Shown here piece by piece: positions 11,166-21,960 of a stretch of DNA of 64,000 nucleotides. The notes under the pieces are model-generated. The model did not search any database. It saw nothing but the letters and a program-made list of their open reading frames with translations, and was not told the origin of the DNA. This DNA is from Welwitschia mirabilis. Lineage: Eukaryota > Gnetophyta > Gnetopsida > Welwitschiales. Every line of letters starts with the position of its first letter. The stretch's first letter is position 1. The DNA lies in contig JBOZIK010000001.1 in NCBI GenBank assembly GCA_051453625.1, forward strand, positions 243,567,134-243,631,133. Reading direction: 5' to 3'. The position numbers and the translations under genes are program-made.

Positions 11166-11488
11166 AATTCAACTTGTTTCTCCCAGTTGAGAGCTACAAA
11201 GGATCGGACCTTTGACTCCTGACTCATTGTATTGTAAAAAATTGCAATTTCTTTTGTCTACCACCATGTTTATGGTGTAACAATTGCCTTCTGTAGTTGT
11301 ATACTGAGGATGGAAAGGCTTCTCCAGAAAAGTGTTGAGAAGTGCGGATTTTCCAGCATTTGCAGATCTAAAAACAAAGCATTGTAGTACATTTCTTTTT
11401 AAGATTCCTTGCCTCTGCTCAAAGTTTTTGCGAGGAGAAATACGAAATGTATTTCAAAGACCATCAAGAGAATATCCAACATAAATTA
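11166..11488 (-). pseudogene. MIRO: Miro GTPase fragment: second GTPase domain
   Basis: The minus-strand reading from 11,488 gives 'LIYVGYSLDGL', a stop, 'NTFRISPRK', then 'RNVLQCFVFRSANAGKSALL', 'NTFLEKPFHPQYTTTEGNCY' and 'TINMVVD'. This follows the plant Miro layout: L-I/T-Y-I-G-Y, R-R-x-x-D-R-K, R-N-V-F-Q-C-F-V-F-G, P-loop K-x-A-G-K-S-A-L-L, F-L-G-R-x-F, Y-x-x-T-x-G-E-R-Y-x-x-N-x-V-D. Miro is an outer-mitochondrial-membrane GTPase with two GTPase domains around two EF-hands. The P-loop Lys and Ser are kept. The rest of this domain and the C-terminal membrane anchor are not found downstream. Its upstream continuation is at 13.6-14.8 kb, separated by transposon sequence. No intron is seen. 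It is a pseudogene. Confidence 0.85.
11459..11488. repeat. 30-bp direct repeat, left copy
   Basis: The 30 bases starting gaccatcaagagaatatcc match 13,600-13,629 with one mismatch, in the same orientation. Both encode the Miro segment LIYVGYSLD on the minus strand. The copies flank about 2.1 kb of transposon-like sequence and a 100-N gap. Confidence 0.9.
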
Positions 11489-12430
11489 AGTTTTTATTTT
11501 TATTTTTATTATGTCTTTTTTTTAATGATCCAATGAGTTTTAGGATAGTAATGCACACTAGTTAAAAGGAAAAAACAGATGTCCCTATTACACATTAATT
11601 CTAAGGCTTTCTTTCATGTTCTTTTATACCTTTCTTTAATATTCTAAGCTTAATAACTCTTTTACATTATGGGAATTTGGAGCACAAGTAATATCAACAA
11701 AGGTAAGGGGTATCATATTAGTTATGCATTTTTCAAATCTCTGGAATAACAACTAGTTGGAAATTCACATGTTAACCTCAACTTACTAAGATATATTTGA
11801 TTTTGAAATTTAATGTTTAAGATTGTATAGGAACTTGTTAGTTAATTATAAATTCTCATTTTATTGAATTTGGCCAATGAAATTATGACCATTTTAAATT
11901 AGAATGTTTTTAGGAAATCTAGGTCTAAAGAATATGCCATTATTTTGAAGCTATTTTTGATAAGAATGTAAGAGGCTAATAGTAGAGTATTATTTCATGA
12001 TGAAGGTTCCCCTTGAAGTCTTATAAATAGAGGAGAGTGGTAAGCTTCAAGGGCATTAAAGTGATAGAAGCTATTGTGAGGATTTTAGAGGCCATTTTTA
12101 AGCAAAGCTCACAAAAGCTATGTCACATACAATTATTATTTATAAGCCTACACTTTCTATACATTTACATAAAGTAATTCTTTCATTGTTTGCACTACTT
12201 TATTCTCCTTTATATTTCTTTTTCTTTTACATCATCACTAAATACACAATTCAAAAATGATTTTGAGGTTTTTGTTATCTTATTTCTAATTAATTCATCC
12301 AAAAATTTGAGCATCCCACTAGCGATTTACTAGTTTTAAATTTAGTAAAGAATATCTAACCTCATTTTTCTTTTGCCAACACTTTAAGCTTGTTTTGGAA
12401 GTGATGCCTTTAGAGATATTATTACTGATA
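11489..12430 (+). mobile_element. LTR-like sequence inserted in the Miro copy
   Basis: A TATA-like cttataaatagagg lies at 12,019-12,032, after an AT-rich 'U3-like' stretch. It is followed by a leader containing 'gatagaagctattgtgagg', 'gagcatcccactagcgattt' and an end near 12.43 kb. This layout is like plant gypsy LTRs. No primer site or partner LTR was identified, so solo LTR, truncated element and non-autonomous element all remain possible. Confidence 0.5.
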
Positions 12431-13220
12431 GGATCGAGAATCCTAGAGGGGGAAAGAGGGGAGGGAGGTGAATAGGTTCTTTCAAAAACTTAAGCTTAAA
12501 GTAAATTAAAGGTATCTAATCTAAGTTTGCATGTAAAAATAATTACATCCAGAAGGTGCATATAATAAAAGAAAAAAATAAATGTAAAGAATCAAAAGAC
12601 AAAAAAACATAAACTACCAATTTAGATGCATGCAGGGTTTATAGTGGTTCGGGAACTTTCCTACTCCACTCTTGATGATCAGCTCCTCCTAAGATTGATC
12701 TCAGATATCTTGTTACTCTACAGGTTTTGCTAGGTTCAACTGTAACCTTTATAAGTGGACTTTTATAGGCTAAATCTCAACCTTAACAATAGACTTTTGT
12801 AGGTTAAGTCTCAACCTCTAAAAACAATAGATGTAATGCAATGCAGCCTTGATAGCTCGGATATCACATGTTCAGTATCAGTACAATGAAAGGAGATCTT
12901 TTCCAATAGATCACAATGATGAAACTCTTAGATATGATTCTGAATGTTGTTCTTTTTGCCAAGGATAGATCTCCTCAATCAAATATGAAGTAATACAATG
13001 ATGTGTCAATGATAATACCACTTGATCTTTCAGATCCACAATGAATATACCAATTTAGATTAGTGCCAAAAAGATCTCTAGGTCATCTATTGCCTAACTA
13101 TTTATAATGAGGGTTATTAGGGTTTATTACAAATGAATTGTGCCTCCAACAGCTATAAATGGCCATAAAATGGCTAGGTAATGGATACATAATGTTTAAA
13201 ACTTTTGCTTTTTCACACCA
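12431..13220 (+). repeat. Plant dispersed repeat with 'agagggggaaag..ggtgaatagg' motif
   Basis: The stretch opens with 'gatcgagaatcctagagg' and 'ggtgaataggttctttcaaa', a motif I associate with plant retroelement-derived repeats. It continues with 'gtttatagtggttcggg' and two near-copies of 'gacttttataggctaaatctcaacct' (about 33 bp apart, 12,758-12,820). No ORF. The family name is not known to me, and membership should be treated as inference. Confidence 0.5.
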
Positions 13221-13496
13221 TCCGGTTGATCCCATAAAAATCCAGTCAACCCCATGAGAACTCAGTTGATCCCATCCTGGGTCTGGTCAACCCCTTGCCT
13301 CTTAGTCTGGAAAGAGTTTACTGTTAGCTTCTCAGATCAGGTTGACCTCATGAAAATCTGATCGACCCCTTTCCTCTTAGTTTGGGAATATTGCCTATCA
13401 GTTCCTCAAATCCGGTCGACCTCTTTCCATTCAGTTCAGGGATACTAGTACTTGAGATCATAGGTCATTCAATCCCTTCAGAATCTAGTCAACCTA
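13221..13496. repeat. Degenerate GGT(C/T)GACC-centred tandem motif array
   Basis: At least seven spaced occurrences of a core reading (c/t)(c/t)GGT(t/c)GA(t/c)C(c)CC or its variants (tccggttgatccc, ccagtcaacccc, ctcagttgatccc, ctggtcaacccc, caggttgacctc, ctgatcgacccc, tccggtcgacctc) occur about every 25-50 bases. The core is palindromic when undecayed (GGTCGACC). The array is cut by the gap at 13,500. Confidence 0.7.
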
Positions 13497-13499
13497 TCT

Positions 13500-13599
13500 N
13501 NNNNNNNNNNNNNNNNNNNNNNNNNNNNNNNNNNNNNNNNNNNNNNNNNNNNNNNNNNNNNNNNNNNNNNNNNNNNNNNNNNNNNNNNNNNNNNNNNNN
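13500..13599. other. Assembly gap (100 N) inside the Miro copy
   Basis: The right edge begins exactly with the 30-bp repeat whose other copy is at 11,459. The left edge ends in the GGTCGACC array. The join may be wrong or may reflect two haplotypes. Confidence 0.9.
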
Positions 13600-13629
13600 G
13601 ACTATCAAGAGAATATCCAACATAAATTA
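13600..13629. repeat. 30-bp direct repeat, right copy
   Basis: Starts gactatcaagagaatatcc; one mismatch (t for c at the fourth base) to 11,459-11,488. It borders the gap directly. Confidence 0.9.
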
Positions 13630-14800
13630 ATTTCCCCACCTCCTCCTCTTCAGGCTTTGCAGGGGATCTAGGAGTGTCATAAAAGCCCACTGTGAGAGAA
13701 AGGCCTTGAGAGACATTTTCTTTTTTCATTCCTTTTCAAGGATTCCTTATAAATTCCTTTATCATCATCTAAAGGAGTTTCTAGAGCATTTGCAAAAATA
13801 CATTCAATTTGAGTCCAACTCAATTCTCCTTCACCATCACTATCAAACTCTACAAACACATTTTCCCAAAATTTATTTACGTTTTCACTTAACTCCATGC
13901 TCTAATGAATTGATATCCACAATAATTCCCTGAGAAGAAGGGTATCCCTCACTTCCAATTTATCATCGTATTTGAACTTGCGAAACATAGTCGAGATGGT
14001 CTCTATTTTATCATTCTCGAGGAATACCTTAAAAAGAAACACAAACCTAGAATACATAATTCCCTTGTCATTCACTTCAGAAGGTAGTTGCTCTAAAATA
14101 ATCCTCCTTCACGCTTTGTATTTCTGAATGTGCCATGTAAACATCAAAACAAATTTGGAGTGCCATCCATATCTTGATCATAGAGACTAAATATCCCTAC
14201 GAGAGCCCTTTTTAAAATGAGTCTTTAGTTCTTGGATTTTTCGAAAAAGAAGTGGTTTTAAGGGATGCACGACTGCCCTGAGCGCACTATAAAAGACCTT
14301 CCAAATGTGCATTTCCATCAACGTGGAGCACTGAACAATAGATTCAATTTTTAGAAAGCGACTAGTCAATGATTCAATGTCCCGAACACATTGATGTTGC
14401 AAGTAATCATCCTCAATGAGGTCAGTTTTACAAACAATAAGAATCTGTGTTACATTGACTTCTAATCGATAAAGCTTAGGTAACTAGTATGAACATAGCC
14501 ATTTAATGGCAAAAGGATCAAGTGGTTCATATGTTAAGATAATGAGGTGGACTCTCCTGCATTCTTCTTCGATGTCTAGTTGGTCTAAACAAGTGTTAAT
14601 TATTGTGATAAAGACACTGATATGCGTCAAATAACCAAGCTAAAGTTTGATTGACGACACTACTTTGTGAATGAGACTGCTAATAGGGGCTTTTGTAAGA
14701 AGACCAGTGATTAAACTAGACTTTTCCACAGCGGTCATCTCTGATTATGGTAATCTGAAAAGTAATATTTATTCAAACTCCCATAGTGACGATCCACTTA
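13600..14800 (-). pseudogene. MIRO: Miro GTPase retrocopy: first GTPase domain, both EF-hands
   Basis: In minus-strand order, with frame changes, the following can be read. GTPase 1: 'FQITIIRDDRCGKSSLIT' (P-loop, about 14.73-14.79 kb), 'VHLIILTYEPLDPFAI', 'LYRLEVNVTQILIVCKTDLI'. The segment before EF-hand 1: 'KIESIVQCSTLMEMHIWKVF', 'HPLKPLLF'. EF-hand 1: 'LVGIFSLYDQDMDG'. Linker: 'LPSEVNDKGIMYSRFVFLFK', 'TISTMFRKFKYDDKLEVRDT'. EF-hand 2: 'FVEFDSDGEGELSWTQIECI'. Then 'FLSQWAFMTLLDP' and 'LIYVGYSLD'. This is the plant Miro order. In plants the gene has many introns, but here about 1.2 kb of coding sequence runs without one, which indicates a processed copy. Stops and frameshifts are many. The copy continues at 11,488. 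Miro normally controls mitochondrial movement and shape and binds Ca2+ through the EF-hands. Confidence 0.88.
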
Positions 14801-14853
14801 TCTGTGATCAAAATGATTACATCACATCATTGCTTCTAAAGATGGGATGGTGA

Positions 14854-15484
14854 ATATGACACAAACAAATAATGAATAATGTATAGGTATGGCTTATCTT
14901 ATAAATGAATTGTATAGCCCTTTTATATCATTTGCTGTGAGCTTGTCTATAATATGAGGGTATTGTTATGAATATCATATGGACCTTAAAGAAATTTAGT
15001 ATGTGAATAAAAAAGATAGCAATTTACTATCTTTATGGATTTGATACCAAATCTAATGTTCCAAATTACTAGATTTACATTTTAATAAGAAACATTAAAA
15101 AAATAAAAGAACAAGGAAATTGATAACATATTAATTGAATAGAAAATGAAAATATGTATCTTTATTATCATAGCATTAAGTTTGGTCTCTATAACTTACT
15201 TCAGCCTTGGACTAGTGGTCAAAGGTAAAGACATGGACTATGATCTAAGTCCTCCTCTTAGGACCCTTAAGGATCAGCCAAGGTCGTAATTGTTTACATC
15301 CACCTAGTCTATCCACCCCCTTCTAATACCATAGGCTTATAAACAAGACAAAGGGACATAATGTTACAAATTCAAGGTCACACCCCTTTATTATATAATA
15401 GTTATCCTTAAATAGACCTTAATTACACTTAATAATAATCACTTAACTAAAAGTAATTTTGGAGCATTACATCCCTTTTTTCCT
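14854..15484. other. AT-rich sequence with LTR-like piece
   Basis: No coding sequence. The segment 15,205-15,450 ('ccttggactagtggtcaaag' to 'ccttaattacacttaataat') is GC-richer. It has a superficially tRNA-like 'tggactagtggtc' box, but no paired B box or cloverleaf, so a tRNA or a SINE is not supported. It looks like retroelement LTR sequence without a partner in the window. Confidence 0.4.
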
Positions 15485-15658
15485 ACAAAGGTTTAAATCA
15501 AATTCCAAACTCTCTCTTTTTTTCTTTCTTTTTATTGTAACTTGCATTTAAACAAGATTTTGTGTAAACTTCTAAAAACCTACCCTAGTTATCCTTATGG
15601 AAAGAATGATATTAAGTGTCAATTTAGTTAAATCTAGTTTATTTTTTGAAAGGAATAG
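15485..15658 (+). mobile_element. 3'-terminal fragment of a family-B LTR
   Basis: 'aaacttctaaaaacctaccc', 'tagttatcctta' and 'gaaagaatgatatta' follow the same order and spacing as the last ~175 bp of LTR B (6,700-6,870). The fragment abuts LTR C1 at 15,660. It may be the far end of element B or an unrelated copy. Confidence 0.7.
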
Positions 15659-15659
15659 T

Positions 15660-16612
15660 TGATGCTATCAGTTTTTTAAAGAAGAACACTATAACTATTA
15701 CACTCGAGTCATCTTAAGAAAGCAATCAATTTCTAGTTATAGGATCAAGTAATTACAACACCAAACTCTGATAAAATGCATGATGGTAAAAGTATTAAAT
15801 TCCTAATTATAAAACCCTAAATTAAAAACCCTATTCAAGAAAAACTAACCCTATTTTTACTTATAAAAAGGGCCAAGTACTTTTATTTGTAAAAATCTTT
15901 AGTTGGTAAAATTGTTAAACCCTTAATGCATTAATCTTTTTAAGCTTCTCCTTTAGAAGTGGGCTAGATCAAAGGCTAGCTTAATTAGTCTATATAATCT
16001 TAGTTTTTTCCTCAATGTAATGTAATTCCTGCTTTTTAATAAAATATAAATAGTGGCTCATCCTTAATTTTGAGTTGCAAATAATATTATACTTTTAATA
16101 CTTGAATGAAATTACATAATTGTTAAGTGCTTTTTGTTTTCTAGGTGAGTTTCCTTAGTTTATGTTTTGGTTATAGTCATCTTACTTGATGGTTTTTGCA
16201 AAGTTTCATTTCTGCTTTTCATTCTTGCATGAGGCTATAAAGGATTAAAGTAACTAAAAAATTCATCACTCTTCAGGTGGTGAATGAGAATGTATAACCA
16301 TGATCTAAGCCATCATGATTTAACAATTTAAAGCCTTATTTTAGGATTTTACCATATGTTGTTGAAGGGAAGGATTTGCTATTGAATGATTTAAGTTAGA
16401 CCTTTGAAGTTAGTTTCTTTTCCTACTTTTTTCATTGAAGTTCATCTCATCTCAATCTTGATTTCAATTTGTTTGGAACTCTTTACAAGTTAGATAAGTT
16501 TATGTTATCACTATTTAGTTTTATACCTTGATTTATCCCTATAAAAAGAGTGACATTAGAACTTTACCTAACATGAGTCTCAGTTTTTAAATTGTAAAAT
16601 CTAGATACAAAT
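15660..16612 (+). mobile_element. LTR C1 (5' LTR, left end missing)
   Basis: It aligns with 23,480-24,426 over almost its whole length. Shared blocks include 'gctagcttaattagtctata', 'tccttaattttgagttg', 'ttggttatagtcatc', and the end 'aattgtaaaatctaga'. A TATA-like cttataaaaaggg lies at 15,860-15,872. The left ~230 bp present in C2 are absent, replaced by LTR-B-type sequence. Confidence 0.85.
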
Positions 16613-16618
16613 AGCTTT

Positions 16619-16636
16619 TTAACACCATTATTGGGG
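16619..16636 (+). other. Primer-binding site of element C
   Basis: 'ttaacaccattattgggg' stands just after the LTR end. It fits a decayed TGGCGCCATTGTTGGGG-type gypsy primer site. Confidence 0.65.
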
Positions 16637-17879
16637 CTAATGGCATGATAGCTTAATAAAAAATGTATGATCATCTTTATTTTTTGCATTTTGTTAGTTT
16701 AATTTTTAGTTTCTTTGCATTTCCAGTGATTATGTACTAATCCCTTCCAGTATTACTTCAACTAGTTTATTTTTATTTTCAACATCTATTTTTCATTTTT
16801 ATACTTTCTAATTGTGAATATTGATCCATTTCTAGTAATACCTAAACTACTTTATTTTTTGAGTTTTATTGAGTTTTTTCTCTAATCTAAATAAAGTTTC
16901 TTTATCAAATATCTTATGATTGTAGGTTTAACAAATTTTCTATAGGTTTGTAACCCAAGTGAGGATTAAAAAACATGGATGTTGAAAACTAATTAGAACT
17001 CACCCTTTTGTTTTTTCTTTATATTTTTATAATTTTTATTATAGTAATTAGTTTTAGCTTTTTATATGCTTCAGTCTTTACTATTAACATTTCCAAAAAT
17101 GAAAAAATTCTAATGTTTTATTTCCTAGGTTTTATTTTTCAAAATCTTCATCATTTAAACTTTTATTATTTATTTTTTAAAGCTCATAACCCAAAGTATT
17201 TTATATAACCAACATGATTTTTTCTTAAAGTTTAAAATGCGAAATAACTAGTACTACTATCTTCCCTAACTAGCACCATTAACCTTTCTAAGAGTTAAGC
17301 TCTGTAAGTTGGTGTAATACCTTTATTAAAAATCTGAAATCCGTTTTTCTCTTAAGCTTCTTCTAAAACTTATTTGATTATTATATGTATTAGATATTTA
17401 ATAATATAGGACATTTAATTAGAGATCTATTTAACTAAGACATTTAATTAGAGTTCTATTTAATAACATATAGAGACCTCCTTCAAGAAATCAATTCCAT
17501 GAAGAAACTCATGGAGAATAACAATCCCAACAACCTAAATAGAATTGCCAATCCACCTTCTAAAACATTTATTACAATAACATATCGTTTTTAAATGAAG
17601 ACTACTTAGAAAACCTACAAGTCTATTATCTTAATCAATAAGCATCTTAGAATCCTAGCTAATATGTATCGTAGAACTAATCAAACTACCTTAACATTAA
17701 TATGTATTATAGAACCAATCAAACCACCTTAACAACCCCATTAGGTAAATTCCTAGAGATTACCTACAACCTTAGTGCCTAAGAACATGTACATAATTCA
17801 ACTCCTAATAACATGTAGGTTCGATTTTAAGTCATCTACTATTTAGTTACTCCTCCATTTTCATGGATTAAGATCAAAA

Positions 17880-18480
17880 CATCCATATGTACATCTAAAA
17901 GAATTTAAATCTATGTTACTAATTTTACTTTAGTTTCAAAAGATTGCAGATGCCTTTAGATTTATCATTTTGCCATTCTTTCTAAAGAAAAAAGTGAAAG
18001 CTTACTTATATAGCTTTAAACCTCTTTACATTAGGACTTAAGTGGACCTAAATAAATTCTTCACCTTAAAATTTTTCTAAAGTTATAAAACTAATGCTCT
18101 TAAGTGATAAATTATGAATTACTAGTAGAAATAGGATTAAAATTTTTCATAAACTTTAGAAAGATTTAAGTACCTACTTCAGAAATGCCTCTAACATGAT
18201 GTTAAATTAGGTAGGATTATTAGATTTTTATATGAAGGATTATCATTGAATAATAAGTAATTTGTTGAAGAAATTATGAGTAGGGATCGCTTCTTAAATT
18301 TTGCATTGGATGAAGTTTGAGACTATCTTAAATTTGTACCCAAAAGTTACTAAGATTGAGGGAAAAACTCTTGAAACAATCTAGATCCCATCATTCAATT
18401 AGATCAATAAGTGTATTTAGAGCACCAAATAACTTCAATGTTAGTAACTGAATAAACAAGATTTTGAGAATAGTAGAATC
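17880..18480 (+). pseudogene. gypsy gag fragment of element C
   Basis: From about 17,945 the plus strand reads 'DAFRFIILPFFLKKKVKAYL', followed by 'SYKTNALK', 'TLERFKYLL', then 'IRFLYEGLSLNNK', a stop and 'FVEEIMSRDRFLNFALDEV'. These match the Tat/Athila gag order: L-R-x-F-P-F-S-L-K-x-K-A-x-x-W-L, H-K-T-N-A-L, x-W-E-R-F-K-x-L-L, F-Y-E-G-L-x-x-x-x-R-Q-F-V-E. The same gag type is seen in element B at 8.0-8.6 kb. Stops interrupt every block, so it is inactive. More gag-derived sequence probably extends to about 19.1 kb, but it is less clear. Confidence 0.85.
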
Positions 18481-19161
18481 CCTTACTAGAATACTTAATC
18501 CCTCAGTCTTCAAATCTAAATGTGCGATCTACTACATAGACTTTAATGAAATAACTAAGTTTCCCTTCATACCTTATTTCAAGAGCATAGTTAATAAGTA
18601 AGTAATACTAGTTAATCAAGAAATTTAATTTCATTATCATTTCATCCTTACCTCTCAAACTAATACCACTAAGGAAACCATCTCTCATTAAACCATCAAT
18701 TAACCTTATCAAACCTATTAGAGGATAAAAAATTATAAATGCAAATACATTATAAACTTAAATAAAATGTCTAACAAGTACCATAAACTAGAACCCATAT
18801 TCTCTCTTCTATAAAGCATTGAGATCTTAGAAAACTTTCAATGAACCCCATAACTAAATCCAAGAGGAATTAAAATCATAAAAGGAATAGATCCTAGCCA
18901 TACAAAAGAAATCAAGTCCATCCATCTTATAAGTGAAAAAGAGATAAATAACTAATCTAAAAAAATAAATTCAACTAATGAAAAACCAACATCAGTGAAA
19001 ACTAATAAAAAGGATGAAATAGCAGAGGAACTAGAAAAGCACATGCCTAGTTATTAAGAACCTTTACCTTTTCTACAATAAGTGATAAAAAAAATATTTT
19101 GAGAAAATAGCTAGAGGTTTTAAAAACTTTTCAAGAAGTTAAAATTAACATGCCTCTGTCA

Positions 19162-19261
19162 NNNNNNNNNNNNNNNNNNNNNNNNNNNNNNNNNNNNNNN
19201 NNNNNNNNNNNNNNNNNNNNNNNNNNNNNNNNNNNNNNNNNNNNNNNNNNNNNNNNNNNNN
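19162..19261. other. Assembly gap (100 N) with duplicated flanks
   Basis: The 29 bases before the gap (19,133-19,161) are repeated after it (19,262-19,290) with one mismatch. The two contigs probably overlap, and the gap is likely an artefact. Confidence 0.95.
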
Positions 19262-19900
19262 AAGAAGGTAAAATTAACATGCCTCTGTCATAAGAGTTTC
19301 CTCTTATACAAAATTTCTCAAAGCTATGTGCATAGTTAAGAGGAGGATGGATGCTAAGAGAAAAGACTTTTTAATCAAAAAGATAGTGTAGTAATATAAA
19401 ATAAAATCCCTTCAAAATGTAAAGATCTTGGTTGCCTAACAATATCTATTACTATTATGGGTAAGCACCTTAGGTGAGCCTTGTTAGACCTTGAAGCAAG
19501 CATAAATATTTTACCCCATTTGGTTTAGAAGGAACTTGGCTTAAATAATCTTAAGTAAATAAAAATATAATTTTAAGTAGCTAATAATTGATTAAAGTCA
19601 CTACTAGGAATAGTACAATATTTAATTAGTTCAGTAGATAATTACTAATTCCTAGTAGACTTAATTGTACTAAAAAATGAAATCAACTAAGCACAATTCA
19701 ATTCCTGTTATTTTAGGTAGGTCTTTTCTTATGACATCAAATACTGTTATTAATTTTAAGAGTTATCTAATAAAAGTTTCATTGGTAATATGATTATGGA
19801 ATTAAATACTTTTAATACTTTCTAATCACTAAAGGATGTTAATGAGATTGGTTTTATTTATGGAATACATAATATTGATCCTTATCTTATTAAGAAACAT
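19262..19900 (+). pseudogene. gypsy protease region of element C
   Basis: 'LLDLEASINILPHLV' followed by 'KELGLNNLK' (about 19,478-19,560) corresponds to the LLDLGASVNLLPYSVY..LGLG.LK protease signature. The catalytic Asp is kept but the following Gly is Glu. Further on, 'GRSFLMTSNTVINFKSYL' and 'VSFGNMIMELNTF' (about 19,725-19,815) match the downstream GRPFLATS.A.I....G...L.FG...LELN.F segment. This enzyme would process the element's polyprotein. Stops break the frame. After about 19,900 the retroelement coding signal fades, where reverse transcriptase would be expected. Confidence 0.85.
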
Positions 19901-21960
19901 GTCTATTTATTTTATGATCATTTTAATGACCTAGAATCACTCTTTAATGAATTATTAGAAAATTATTGTAATGCTATATGTTGGATCACATGTAATTTTA
20001 AATGTTTAGACTTTACTACTTTCACTTTACATGCCGTTTTGAAATTCTTACACTTATGTGTAGAGTCATTCCATGAAAATATCATTCTTCCTATTTCTTC
20101 TTTAGATAATCAACATTTTGGGCTTCACAACTATAAAATTTCTATGTCTTCCTCTTTGTATGCTATAAAAAACCTTATTGTAGCAACACATTTTAATTCA
20201 TAATAAACTAAATGATATGCAAGGATACATTCATCATAAAAAACCTTAAACACCATCATTACTTCAAGATTTTTCACACACCCATGTCATATCTAAACCA
20301 TTTCATTAGTCATGTTAATAATTCATTCCTTCCATTTATCCATGAGCTCATAAGACCTAATGACCCTCATTGATGACCCTTAACAAATAAAATGCTAATA
20401 AGTGATCATCTTGTTAGTATAAATTTAGGTAAAATATAAGTTCACTTGTACTATTCAAGAAAAAGTTATACTTATTTTTGAGTTATATTATTGAGGTTTG
20501 CATTTTTGAAAAATATGAATAAAAAAGGTGAAATGTACTTTCATATTGTATTCTATTATTTTTAAACATTTTATGGAAATAAGATATTTCTTAATCAGGC
20601 TAATAAGTCAATGATCCCTCTTATGTGCATTAAAAAAATGATGAATATAAAAATTATAATCAAAAGAAAATATAATATCTTATCTTCAAAATAAAATTTT
20701 GTCATGATTAATTTATTAAATTTAGTTAACTACAATAAGACTATGGGCACTCATTGGTAATGTAGCTTTAACGATACACTCTTGGCATAATCAACTGCAT
20801 TGGAGCTATCAATGCTTATTGGTAATTCAAATCAATTTCTTCAAAAATACCATGCTTAATTCTATTGAAAGAAAATGTCATAATAATAAATAATCAATGT
20901 GATTCAAATGCTTAAAACAAGGGATAGTAGAAAAGGTAAATTATGGAAAGAAAAAGTGGGAAATAGAGATTTTAAGAAAAAGTGGGAAATAGAGATTTCC
21001 TTCTTCATACTTTTCTTAACATTTTTACTTAAAAATTTGTTTACAAATCTTTGAAATTTTTACAAGTTTAATTAATTAATATAATATTTACATGATAATT
21101 TAATAATTAGAATAAAAATAAAATCTACAAATATTTCAATGAAGATGCCATTGATCTACATATTTTATCTTTTGGATTCATAATGTTTATAATTGAAGTT
21201 TGTTTTCCATTCTATTCTATATTTGTTTCATCCATTTTCTTCACCAATTTCACCCTTCCATTCTATCAGAAAACACACACAAAAACATAATTGTGTTTAT
21301 TATGAAATCATCCTTTATTTCATGCTTTGATCCATGACCAATAAATATAAGTTGTTAATGACATTAGGCAATTTTATGATTCCCATTAACCCTCACTCTT
21401 ATAAAACCATAAAACCCCTCATATGAATTCACTATTCCCACTTACTAAACCATTATTCCATGCTATCTTCTATCCCTCAAGAAAACCACTTGTGACTTTT
21501 TTATGAATAGATAATGTCATTACTTGCCTTCACTAGTGCCACCATTTTTTCCTCTTAGACTACATATAAATTTCTATCATAAACTTCTTTGACATTTTTT
21601 AGTTGATTATGCTATAGGTTAAGTATATTTCATTCATTTTTGAGTTTATCTTTTATGTTATTTCTTATAGATTTCATTTTTCATTTATCTTACAACTCTA
21701 ACATTGAGTTCTTTTGCTTTCTATGTCCTCTTATTTATAATTCATTTGCTTATGATCTATTTTATTGCTTATTTATCAAGAAAAATGAGTGATAGAAAAG
21801 GATTCTTCAGTTAAGGAGGAATTTGTGGTTTATTTTTGGGTACCTACACTCCATTTTTCCTACTAAAGGTTAAAACTAGAGGATGAAACTACTTTATAAA
21901 AGAGGCTAATGCATTCTACTATCCCAAATAGTTGCTTAGTTCTACAAAAATTATGTATTT
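19901..21960. other. Non-coding interior of element C
   Basis: No reverse transcriptase or integrase signature was found on either strand. A 25-bp tandem duplication (aagaaaaagtgggaaatagag, 20,949-20,998) is present. The region lies where RT-INT would be in an autonomous element. Confidence 0.5.

Noticed and set aside
13221-13496. CRISPR-like array
   Set aside because: Spacing and repeat copies are irregular, repeats are short and decayed, and the context is a plant transposon.
11459-13629. 30-bp repeat read as a target-site duplication of an LTR element
   Set aside because: LTR integrases make 4-6 bp duplications; 30 bp needs another explanation such as break repair, a LINE or an assembly join.
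15205-15260. tRNA or tRNA-derived SINE suggested by 'tggactagtggtc'
   Set aside because: No matching B box, anticodon stem or cloverleaf can be formed nearby.
17008-17208. 66-codon Phe/Ile-rich plus-strand frame
   Set aside because: It lies in the untranslated leader of element C. Hydrophobic composition follows from T-rich sequence; no start context or family match.
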